A stretch of 64,000 bases of DNA, taken from positions 62,001 through 126,000 of the forward strand of contig WACF01000002.1 in the NCBI GenBank assembly GCA_026192395.1, written 5' to 3'. The translations under genes and the position numbers were made by a program. Source of the stretch: Proteobacteria bacterium 005FR1 (GTDB lineage: Bacteria > Pseudomonadota > Gammaproteobacteria > Pseudomonadales > Cellvibrionaceae). Below are positions 57,230 to 64,000 of the stretch, piece by piece; the first letter of the stretch is position 1, and the number at the start of each line of letters is the position of its first letter. The notes below the pieces were generated by a model, which was not told the DNA's origin, ran no database searches, and saw only the letters and a program-made list of their open reading frames with translations.

Positions 57230-57970
57230 ATGTCCAACCATGTACTTTTGAATAACATCGACCATAAAGACCTCCGGGTGATCACCGAGCGATCCGCCGA
57301 ATACGGTGACAACGTCATGTTTGCTATGACCTTCCCGGACGAAATGCGAAGTGTCCAGGCTCACTATCCGATTTTCTTCCACAAAGACGGCAACACGGGC
57401 GAGTTCTATCCGGTGGCCATGTTTGGCCTCAAGGGACAGGAAAACCTTTTTCTGGGCGAGAAAGGATGGGACGCGGCCTACATCCCCTTGGTGATTGCAA
57501 GGCAGCCCTTTCTGATTGGTATTCAGCAGTTCCAGGAAGATGGCGTAATGAAGCAACAACGCGTACTGCATATCGACATGGACAGTCCGCGCCTCAGCTA
57601 CACAGCCGGCGAGCCGCTGTTCCTGGAATATGGCGGCAACAGTCCGTATCTGGAGCAGGTGGCCGGGGCACTGGAGGCGATTCACCAGGGATATCAGAGT
57701 AATAAGCCCTTCGTGGAAAAACTGCTCGCGCTGGATCTGCTGGAATCGTTCACATTGGAGATAGAGCTGAACGACGGATCAAAGAATCAGTTGATGGGGT
57801 TCTATACGATAAACGAGACCCGCCTTTCCGAGTTGAATGGCGAGGCGCTCGCGGATCTGAATGCGCAGGGTTGGCTGCAGCCCATCTTTATGGCAGTTGC
57901 CTCCCAGTCTCATATTCGCGATCTTATCGAGCGCAAAAATCGTGAACTTCCGGCCGATGCCCGCGCTTGA
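57230..57970 (+). CDS. SapC family protein
   Basis: The 246-residue soluble protein starts at ATG 57230 (GGAG at 57221) and shows the SapC-family pattern: SVQAHYPIFFHKDGNTGEFYPVAMFGLKGQENLFL, GWDAAYIPLVIARQPFLIG, LFLEYGGNSPYLEQVAGALEAIHQG and the end FYTINETRLSELNGEALADLNAQGWLQPIFMAVAS. The family name comes from S-layer secretion, but no transport function is evident. In other Proteobacteria it is repeatedly found between halogenase and cupin-like genes next to TonB receptors. It overlaps or abuts the cupin gene. Confidence 0.88.
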   Translation: MSNHVLLNNIDHKDLRVITERSAEYGDNVMFAMTFPDEMRSVQAHYPIFFHKDGNTGEFYPVAMFGLKGQENLFLGEKGWDAAYIPLVIARQPFLIGIQQFQEDGVMKQQRVLHIDMDSPRLSYTAGEPLFLEYGGNSPYLEQVAGALEAIHQGYQSNKPFVEKLLALDLLESFTLEIELNDGSKNQLMGFYTINETRLSELNGEALADLNAQGWLQPIFMAVASQSHIRDLIERKNRELPADARA

Positions 57971-57984
57971 AAGGCACAAGCGCT

Positions 57985-58992
57985 GTGATCGAGAACAGCA
58001 TGCGTGAAATAACCGGATGTTCACCGCGCAATATTCCCGAATCCGTGCTCGGGTCTGAAGAGCCGCTGGTCCTCAGAGGGCTTGTAGCGGAGTGGCCCGC
58101 AGTGAAATTGGCGAAAAGCGACTTGGAGAAGGCGGACGCTTATGTGCGCGCTTTTTACAACGGCCGGCCGGTCACTGCATATTTCGCTCCGCCGGAGGCG
58201 GACGGACGCATCTTCTACAATGAGGACTTTAGCGGCTTTTGTTTCAGCTCGGGTCAAGTGCAGTTGTGTGAAGTGTTGGATCGTCTGCTGAATCTGATCG
58301 CCAGCCCGCGGCCGCCAACGATTTACGTGGGTTCGACCATGCTGGACAACTGGCTGCCGGGCTTTCGTGAACAGAATGACATCATCATAGATGGCATGAA
58401 CCCTCTTGCCAGCATCTGGATCGGTAACAGAAGTCGAATAGCGGCGCATTACGATTTTCCCGACAACATCGCCTGTGTGGTTGCGGGCCGACGTCGGTTC
58501 ACCCTGTTTCCCCCGGAGCAGGTCGAAAACCTCTACGTGGGCCCACTGGATCTGACCCCCTCCGGGCAGCAAATAAGCCTGGTCGACTTCCAATCACCGG
58601 ATTTCGAAAAGCATCCACGTTTTGCGCAGGCCCTCGAAGCGGCACGAACTGTTGAGCTAGATCCGGGTGATGCCCTGTTTATTCCCAGCATGTGGTGGCA
58701 TTACGTGGAAAGCCTTGCCGATTACAACATACTGGTGAACTACTGGTGGCGGAGATCGCCTGCCTATCTGGGCACACCGTTGAACGCTCTGGAGCATGCG
58801 TTACTCAGCATCCGCGCCTTGCCGGAAGAACAACGAAGAGCCTGGCAGGCGCTTTTCAATTATTACGTCTTCGAGGCGGACGAAAAAACACATGCTCATA
58901 TTCCCGAGCACGCCAGAGGGCTGCTCGGGCACCTGGACGAGCGGGCCGCAAGGCAGTTGCGGGCGCAGTTGTTAAATAAATTGAATCGGTGA
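57985..58992 (+). CDS. Cupin-like (JmjC/FIH-type) putative Fe(II)/2-oxoglutarate oxygenase
   Basis: The 335-residue form begins at GTG 57985; TTG 57967 (overlapping the SapC stop) and ATG 58000 are alternatives. The cupin_8/JmjC fold is shown by EEPLVLRGLVAEWPAV, the metal site H155-Y-D157 in AAHYDFPDNIACVVAGRRRFTLFPPEQ, and H239 in PGDALFIPSMWWHYVESL. The facial triad is therefore complete. Related proteins hydroxylate protein side chains (FIH, YcfD types). No export signal is seen. It is translationally close to the SapC gene, and the second halogenase starts 34 bases later. Confidence 0.85.
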   Translation: MIENSMREITGCSPRNIPESVLGSEEPLVLRGLVAEWPAVKLAKSDLEKADAYVRAFYNGRPVTAYFAPPEADGRIFYNEDFSGFCFSSGQVQLCEVLDRLLNLIASPRPPTIYVGSTMLDNWLPGFREQNDIIIDGMNPLASIWIGNRSRIAAHYDFPDNIACVVAGRRRFTLFPPEQVENLYVGPLDLTPSGQQISLVDFQSPDFEKHPRFAQALEAARTVELDPGDALFIPSMWWHYVESLADYNILVNYWWRRSPAYLGTPLNALEHALLSIRALPEEQRRAWQALFNYYVFEADEKTHAHIPEHARGLLGHLDERAARQLRAQLLNKLNR

Positions 58993-59026
58993 AACCGGCG
59001 GCAGTAATCGGACGCGAGGCATAGCT

Positions 59027-60514
59027 GTGAATAAAAGAATCAGAAAAGTAACGATCGTTGGCGGCGGTACCGCCGGGTGGATGGCAGCCGCTGGCCTGTC
59101 CAAGTCACTCGGTGAAACACTGGATATCTCCCTCATTGAGTCCGACGAAATTGGCACCGTGGGCGTTGGAGAAGCCACCATTCCCACGCTGCTCACCCTG
59201 CACAAGCTTCTGGACATCGACGAACGGGAGTTCATGGCTGCGGTGCAGGGTACCTTTAAGCTGGGCATCTCGTTCGAGAACTGGCGGGCACAGGGAGAGG
59301 ACTATATCCACTCTTTCGGCTACACGGGCAAGGACTGCTGGGCTGCAGGCTTCCAGCATTTTTGGCTCAAGGGGCTTAAACAAGGTCTCAGCGCGGCCTA
59401 CGGCGATTACTGCAGCGAGCACCTCGCGGCCAGACGTAATCGATTTGCGGTATTGCCTAATTCGGGACTGAATTACGCCTACCACATGGACGCAACTCTG
59501 TACGCGCGCTTTTTGCGAAAGTTCGCTGAGCGTTATGGGGTCAGGCGAATCGAGGGCAAAATCACCTCAGTGCAGACGCAGCCAGAATCCGGCTTCATCG
59601 AGTCGGTGACCCTGGCCTCGGGACAGGTGGTGGAGGGCGACCTCTTCATCGATTGCTCAGGTTTCCGTGGCCTGCTCATTGAGCAGACGCTGCATACGGG
59701 CTACGAGGACTGGTCGCACTGGCTGCCTTGCGACAGCGCCGTTGCGGTGCAGACATCGTCGGTATCGGAACCCATCCCATACACACGGTCCATAGCCCGC
59801 GACGCCGGGTGGCAATGGCGAATCCCCCTACAACACCGGGTGGGGAACGGATTGGTGTACTGTAGCCGCTATCTCAGTGATGAAGACGCCAAGTCTCGAC
59901 TGCTCGACAATATAGAAGGCGAGCGCTTGATTGAGCCCCGCGTGATCAAATTCCGCACTGGCCGCCGACTCAAGCAATGGAACAAGAACTGTATCGCGCT
60001 CGGCCTCGCCGGGGGCTTCATTGAGCCTTTGGAGTCCACCAGCATTCATTTGATTCAGCGCGGAATTATCCGTCTGATGCAGCTCTTTCCAGTTGCCGGA
60101 ATCAATAGCGCGGACATAGATGAGTTCAATGCGCAGTCCGATCACGAGCTTGAAAACATCCGTGATTTCATTGTGCTGCATTATCATGTTACTGAGCGCC
60201 AGGATACGCCCTTTTGGCGTCACTGCCGGAGTATGGATATCCCTGCATCCCTAGCCCACCGCATAAAGCTGTTTCGGGACACGGGGCGCGTTTTCAAGGT
60301 TCCCAATGAGCTGTTTGGAGAAAACTCCTGGGTGCAGGTAATGCTGGGGCAGGGCATCATGCCGAAGAGCTATCACCCGATCGTGGACATGATGCCCGAT
60401 GAAGAGCTGAAAAACTTTCTCGGCACTTTGCGGGATGCACCACGCCGCCTCACCGATCAGCTGCCCGACCATCAGACTTTCATATCGAACTACTGCAAAG
60501 CCATGGACGCATGA
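59027..60514 (+). CDS. Flavin-dependent tryptophan-halogenase family protein (second copy)
   Basis: The 495-residue protein starts at GTG 59027 with GAGG at 59015-59018. It carries VGGGTAGW (11-18), GEATIPTLLTLHKLLDIDEREF, K78 in GTFKLGISFENW, the intact signature W262-Q-W-R-I-P267 and LGLAGGFIEPLESTSIHLI. This is closer to true tryptophan halogenases than the first copy at 55618. It is cytoplasmic, with no signal peptide. The two copies in one operon are clearly diverged paralogues and may act in sequence or as partners. Confidence 0.88.
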   Translation: MNKRIRKVTIVGGGTAGWMAAAGLSKSLGETLDISLIESDEIGTVGVGEATIPTLLTLHKLLDIDEREFMAAVQGTFKLGISFENWRAQGEDYIHSFGYTGKDCWAAGFQHFWLKGLKQGLSAAYGDYCSEHLAARRNRFAVLPNSGLNYAYHMDATLYARFLRKFAERYGVRRIEGKITSVQTQPESGFIESVTLASGQVVEGDLFIDCSGFRGLLIEQTLHTGYEDWSHWLPCDSAVAVQTSSVSEPIPYTRSIARDAGWQWRIPLQHRVGNGLVYCSRYLSDEDAKSRLLDNIEGERLIEPRVIKFRTGRRLKQWNKNCIALGLAGGFIEPLESTSIHLIQRGIIRLMQLFPVAGINSADIDEFNAQSDHELENIRDFIVLHYHVTERQDTPFWRHCRSMDIPASLAHRIKLFRDTGRVFKVPNELFGENSWVQVMLGQGIMPKSYHPIVDMMPDEELKNFLGTLRDAPRRLTDQLPDHQTFISNYCKAMDA

Positions 60515-60613
60515 CAGGCGCCGCATGACAGGCGCGCGTGTAAGGCGGGACAGCGGATTGCCGGCGACCCGCGTCCCATTTTCTGGGAGCGAAAGTGACT
60601 GTAACCATGTTCT

Positions 60614-60636
60614 TCCCATGCCCAAAGTGGGACGAC
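60614..60636 (+). promoter_or_regulatory. Shared locus motif, copy C (GH3 gene)
   Basis: AAAGTGGGACGAC (60624-60636) is identical to copy A over AAAGTGGGACGA. A weaker left arm, TCCCA (60614-60618), pairs with TGGGA (60628-60632). It lies 104 bases before the GH3 ATG, so GH3-GH16 may have their own promoter within the locus. Confidence 0.55.
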
Positions 60637-60639
60637 ACT

Positions 60640-60680
60640 CCGGGTCCGCTGTTGCAGTCTTCAATGCAGACTGGACCCGG
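60640..60680 (+). promoter_or_regulatory. Long leader hairpin before the GH3 gene
   Basis: CCGGGTCC (60640-60647) pairs perfectly with GGACCCGG (60673-60680); inside, AGTCT and AGACT can pair again. It starts four bases after motif C. No T run follows, so it is more likely a stabilising 5' stem or part of an operator than a terminator. Confidence 0.45.
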
Positions 60681-60740
60681 CTGTAGTTCCACGGCAAATA
60701 ACTTCAGCTGACAAGATAATGATGCCACGAGGTCAGCACC

Positions 60741-63266
60741 ATGAAGAAATCCTTGTCCCTGGTCGCGTTTTCGCTCGCGGCCGCCGCTTCGTTGACAGCT
60801 TGTACCGATAGCACCTCAGCTGGCGCGAAGAGCGCGAGCGAGCGAATTCGCGCTGACTGGCCCTCGCTAACCAGTTCAGTAGATCGGGACCCGGCGCTGG
60901 AAAAGCGCATTGACGAGCTTCTCACTGCGATGACAAACGCCGAGAAAGTCGGCCAGGTAATTCAGCCGGAGCTGCGTCATATCACTCCGGATCAGGTTCG
61001 CGAGTACCACATCGGGTCAATCCTGAATGGCGGTGGCTCTTTCCCTCAGGGCAACAAGCAAGCCTCGATCGACGACTGGCTGGCATTGGCCGACGCCTTC
61101 TACGCCGCCTCCATGGACGCGAGCGATGGCCACCAGACCATTCCGATCATGTGGGGGACGGACGCAGTCCACGGTCACAACAATGTGATTGGCGCGACCC
61201 TGTTTCCTCACAATGTCGGGCTGGGTGCAGCGCATGATCCCGAACTTATTGAGGAAATCAATACGGTAACCGCGCGCGAAGTCGCGGTTACCGGCATCGA
61301 CTGGAACTTCTCGCCCACGGTGGCGGTTGCTCGCGATGACCGCTGGGGTCGGGCCTACGAGTCGTATTCCGAAAATCCTGAACTCGTGCAGGCCTACGCG
61401 GGTCGAGCGGTGCAGGGTCTCCAAGGCAGTCCGGGAGATGATTTTCTGGGCGCCGGTCATGTGATCGCCACGGCCAAGCACTTCGTCGGCGATGGCGGGA
61501 CTGGTGCCGGCGTCGACCGGGGTGATGTTGTGATCACCGAAGAAAGCCTGCGCGATATTCATGCTCCCGGATACTTCACTGCAATCGAGGCCGGTGTGCA
61601 AACCGTTATGGCCTCATTCAATAGCTGGCAGGGCGAGAAGCTGCACGGCCACCGCTATCTGCTCACCGATGTGCTCAAAAACCAGCTTGGCTTCGACGGT
61701 CTGGTGGTGGGCGACTGGAACGGGCACGCATTCGTTGACGGCTGCAGCCTGACCAGCTGTCCCCAGGCTTTGAATGCTGGGGTCGACATCTTCATGGCGC
61801 CCGAAGACTGGCGGGAATTGTATTCCAACACACTCGACCAGGTTGCCGCCGGCGTTATCTCCCAGTCCAGACTGGACGATGCCGTACGTCGTGTGCTCCG
61901 GGTAAAACTGCGTGCGGGGCTGTTCGACAAGGGCATGCCGTCCCGGCGGCCATTTGCTGGACGTGCTGATCTACTCGGCGCAGCGAAGCACCGAGACGTA
62001 GCCCGTCGGGCGGTTCGCCAATCGCTGGTGCTCCTGAAGAACAATCAGAATCTGCTGCCACTGGCGCTGAACAGAAAGGTGCTGGTCGCCGGCGACGGTG
62101 CGCACAACATCGGTAAACAGGCAGGTGGCTGGACCTTGTCCTGGCAGGGCACAGGCAATACACGCGATGATTTTCCCGGCGCTACCTCGATTTACGAAGG
62201 CATCTCCGAAATCGTCGAAGCCGCCGGCGGCAAAGCAGAGCTGAGTGAAGATGGTAGGTACGACAGTCGCCCCGATGTCGCCATCGTGGTTTTCGGGGAA
62301 GATCCCTACGCCGAGATGCAGGGCGACCTGAGCCACCTCGATTACTCCTCCGATCAGGACCTCGCCTTGCTCCAGCGTCTGCGCGCCGCGGGTATTCCGG
62401 TGGTGTCAGTTTTTCTGACCGGCCGTCCGCTGTGGGTTAACCCCGAAATCAATGCTTCCGATGCATTTGTCGTGGCCTGGTTGCCGGGCTCTGAGGGCGG
62501 CGGCGTTGCCGATGTTCTGTTCCGGAATGCCGAGGGTGAGGTGATCTACGATTTCACCGGCCGATTGCCCTTCTCCTGGCCGGGAACGGCGGTGCAAACG
62601 CCGCTCAACATTGGCCAGGCTGACTACAAGCCCCTGTTTCCTTACGGCTTTGGTCTGAGCTACGCCGACGCTGGGGAGTCCGTGGCGCAGCTGAGCGAAG
62701 AAAGCGGACTGAGCACAACTGACGGCAACTCCGTTTTGTCGGTCTTCCGCGACCGTGCGCTTGCCCCATGGACGACGGTCATCGGCGATGAGAGCCGGCG
62801 ATCCATGCCAGTGAGCGGCAGCGGCGCGAGTCTTCCGGGCATCAGCATCAAGCCAGTGGACCGAAATGTTCAGGAGGATAGCCGAAGAGTCCAGTGGACA
62901 GGGACCAGCGACGCGCGCGTCGGCTTTTTTGCCAACGAGCGTACGGATCTGGAGCCCTACGCCGAGAGCGGCGGTGTCTTGATTGTAAATTTGCAAATCC
63001 TTCGCGCGCCAAGTGAAAGCGTTCATCTGGGCATGGAATGCGGTCAGGACTGCGGTGCCGAAGTAGATGTAACCTCCGCTTTACGCGACCTCCAAGAGGA
63101 GAAATGGCAAAGCCTGGCGGTGAGTCTGCAGTGTTTCTCCACACCGCAGATGGATTTCTCGCTGGTACTGTCGCCGTTCTATCTTCGCAGCGAGGGCGAG
63201 ATGGACTTGTCGTTGCATCACGTGAGAATCGAGCCAAGCGCAAAGCCGGATCTCCGTTGTGACTGA
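60741..63266 (+). CDS. GH3 family beta-glucosidase lipoprotein
   Basis: The 841-residue enzyme has a lipoprotein signal (KKSLSLVAFSLAAAASLTAC, lipid cysteine C21) and so is membrane-anchored facing the periplasm or surface. The GH3 N-domain shows IPIMWGTDAVHGHNNV, AKHFVGDGGT and the nucleophile D325 in GFDGLVVGDWNGH. The GH3 C-domain follows (LVLLKNNQNLLPL, VAGDGAHNIGKQAGGWTLSWQG, DVAIVVFGEDPYAEMQGD), and a C-terminal beta domain of about 150 residues is like that of marine ExoP-type exo-glucanases. It probably removes glucose from beta-1,3/1,4-gluco-oligosaccharides. Confidence 0.94.
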   Translation: MKKSLSLVAFSLAAAASLTACTDSTSAGAKSASERIRADWPSLTSSVDRDPALEKRIDELLTAMTNAEKVGQVIQPELRHITPDQVREYHIGSILNGGGSFPQGNKQASIDDWLALADAFYAASMDASDGHQTIPIMWGTDAVHGHNNVIGATLFPHNVGLGAAHDPELIEEINTVTAREVAVTGIDWNFSPTVAVARDDRWGRAYESYSENPELVQAYAGRAVQGLQGSPGDDFLGAGHVIATAKHFVGDGGTGAGVDRGDVVITEESLRDIHAPGYFTAIEAGVQTVMASFNSWQGEKLHGHRYLLTDVLKNQLGFDGLVVGDWNGHAFVDGCSLTSCPQALNAGVDIFMAPEDWRELYSNTLDQVAAGVISQSRLDDAVRRVLRVKLRAGLFDKGMPSRRPFAGRADLLGAAKHRDVARRAVRQSLVLLKNNQNLLPLALNRKVLVAGDGAHNIGKQAGGWTLSWQGTGNTRDDFPGATSIYEGISEIVEAAGGKAELSEDGRYDSRPDVAIVVFGEDPYAEMQGDLSHLDYSSDQDLALLQRLRAAGIPVVSVFLTGRPLWVNPEINASDAFVVAWLPGSEGGGVADVLFRNAEGEVIYDFTGRLPFSWPGTAVQTPLNIGQADYKPLFPYGFGLSYADAGESVAQLSEESGLSTTDGNSVLSVFRDRALAPWTTVIGDESRRSMPVSGSGASLPGISIKPVDRNVQEDSRRVQWTGTSDARVGFFANERTDLEPYAESGGVLIVNLQILRAPSESVHLGMECGQDCGAEVDVTSALRDLQEEKWQSLAVSLQCFSTPQMDFSLVLSPFYLRSEGEMDLSLHHVRIEPSAKPDLRCD

Positions 63267-63297
63267 TACTTCAACAAAAGACTTGTCGGAATTAATC

Positions 63298-64000
63298 ATG
63301 GCCGAAGCTACTACAAAAACTCTTCGCACAAGCGTTCTGGCGCTTGCCCTGGCGCTTTCCAGTAATGCCCAGGCAGGTAACTGGGAGCTGGTGTGGAGCG
63401 ATGAGTTCGAGGGTGAGCGTATCGATTCCGAGAAGTGGAGTCACGAAGTGAATTGCGCGGGTGGCGGCAACAATGAACTGCAGTGCTATACAGCCCGCGA
63501 AAGTAACAGCTACGTGCGTGATGGCGCTTTGTACATAGTCGCGCGCAAGGAAACTTCCAGCGGCCCCGCGCACTTCGATGACAGCCCGGACTACAGGCCC
63601 GAGGACGAGTCGGTAACTCGTCATTACACCTCAGCGCGCCTGCGCACCAAGCACAGGGGCGACTGGCGCTATGGCCGGATCGAAGTAAGGGCGAAAATGC
63701 CCGAAGGGCAGGGCGTCTGGCCCGCGATCTGGATGTTGCCCACAGAAAACAAGTACGGTAGCTGGCCGCTCAGCGGAGAGATCGATATCTTCGAGGCGAT
63801 CAACATAAACGCGACTGGTGGCAATATAGTGCACGGAACGCTTCACTATGGCGATCTCGCTCCGGACAACAGGCACAGCGGGACGAGCTATGTTCCGGGG
63901 GAGAACATATGGGAGCAATTCCATACCTATGCGATTGAATGGGAGGAAGGTACCATCCGGTGGTATGTGGACAGCACACATTTCGCCACCCAGATCAGCG
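63298..64000 (+). CDS. GH16 family endo-beta-glucanase (laminarinase type), C-terminus beyond window
   Basis: The frame from ATG 63298 stays open to the window end (234 codons). A signal peptide (TLRTSVLALALALSSNAQA) is cut before GNWEL. WELVWSDEFEGERIDSEKWSHEV, NNELQCYTARESNSYV, RYGRIEVRAKMPEGQGVWPAIWMLP and the catalytic E161-I-D163-I-F-E166 are typical of bacterial laminarinases that cut beta-1,3 (and 1,3-1,4) glucans with retention. The enzyme would be exported and feed oligomers to the receptor. It follows GH3 after 31 bases, on the same transcript. Confidence 0.94.
   Translation, partial: MAEATTKTLRTSVLALALALSSNAQAGNWELVWSDEFEGERIDSEKWSHEVNCAGGGNNELQCYTARESNSYVRDGALYIVARKETSSGPAHFDDSPDYRPEDESVTRHYTSARLRTKHRGDWRYGRIEVRAKMPEGQGVWPAIWMLPTENKYGSWPLSGEIDIFEAININATGGNIVHGTLHYGDLAPDNRHSGTSYVPGENIWEQFHTYAIEWEEGTIRWYVDSTHFATQIS

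Overview
The window comes from a Gammaproteobacterium with moderately high GC. The gene order ffh-rpsP-rimM-trmD-rplS, then xerD-dsbC-hom-thrC-recJ, is the one known from Pseudomonas and its relatives. Other class-level signs are fxsA-groES-groL, HexR next to gap, a 337-residue PyrB and a HAE-1 RND pump. A TonB-receptor/GH3/GH16 locus built without SusD points to a marine polysaccharide degrader, possibly Cellvibrionales-like. The class is well supported; the family is a guess. I found no tRNA, rRNA, CRISPR array, insertion sequence or prophage.

Layout. Positions 1-13000 hold housekeeping genes: a partial CcsA/YpjD-type membrane protein, SRP and ribosome/tRNA-modification genes, an HD-GYP protein with an altered metal site, XerD, DsbC, threonine synthesis and RecJ. 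A pair of inverted palindromic elements lies between thrC and recJ. Positions 13000-34800 are mixed core genes: tesA, ampG, an alkyltransferase-like protein, a DUF481 protein, fxsA, groESL behind a clear heat-shock promoter, sodB, class I fumarase, sbcB, pyrB, a broken response-regulator/GGDEF locus, a PlsC-like acyltransferase, dinG, argS, a crotonase and a GNAT protein. Intergenic gaps here carry several families of short repeats (7-bp tandem repeats and REP-like dyads). Positions 34900-41800 hold an RND efflux pair, a methyltransferase, YghU and a DUF2795 protein.

Positions 41800-48200 form a divergent fermentative/stress block. Phosphoketolase faces a beta-phosphoglucomutase-GH65 phosphorylase fusion followed by a universal stress protein. 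Two FNR/ANR-like boxes lie in the shared promoter region, which suggests low-oxygen control. Gap and hexR follow, with a HexR-type operator before gap.

Positions 50600-64000 form a sugar-utilisation locus: sodium/sugar symporter, TonB-dependent receptor, flavin-dependent halogenase-like protein, SapC-family protein, JmjC/cupin-like protein, second halogenase, GH3 lipoprotein and GH16 endoglucanase (cut by the window end). GH16 plus GH3 suggests laminarin or another beta-1,3-glucan. The proposed flow is GH16 cutting outside the cell, uptake by the receptor, GH3 trimming to glucose, symport into the cytoplasm, and Entner-Doudoroff catabolism under HexR. The halogenase/SapC/cupin/halogenase cassette lacks export signals and its role is unknown; it is the most interesting system here. 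A shared motif (AAAG-TGGGACGA) precedes the symporter, the receptor and the GH3 gene and may mark the locus regulon.
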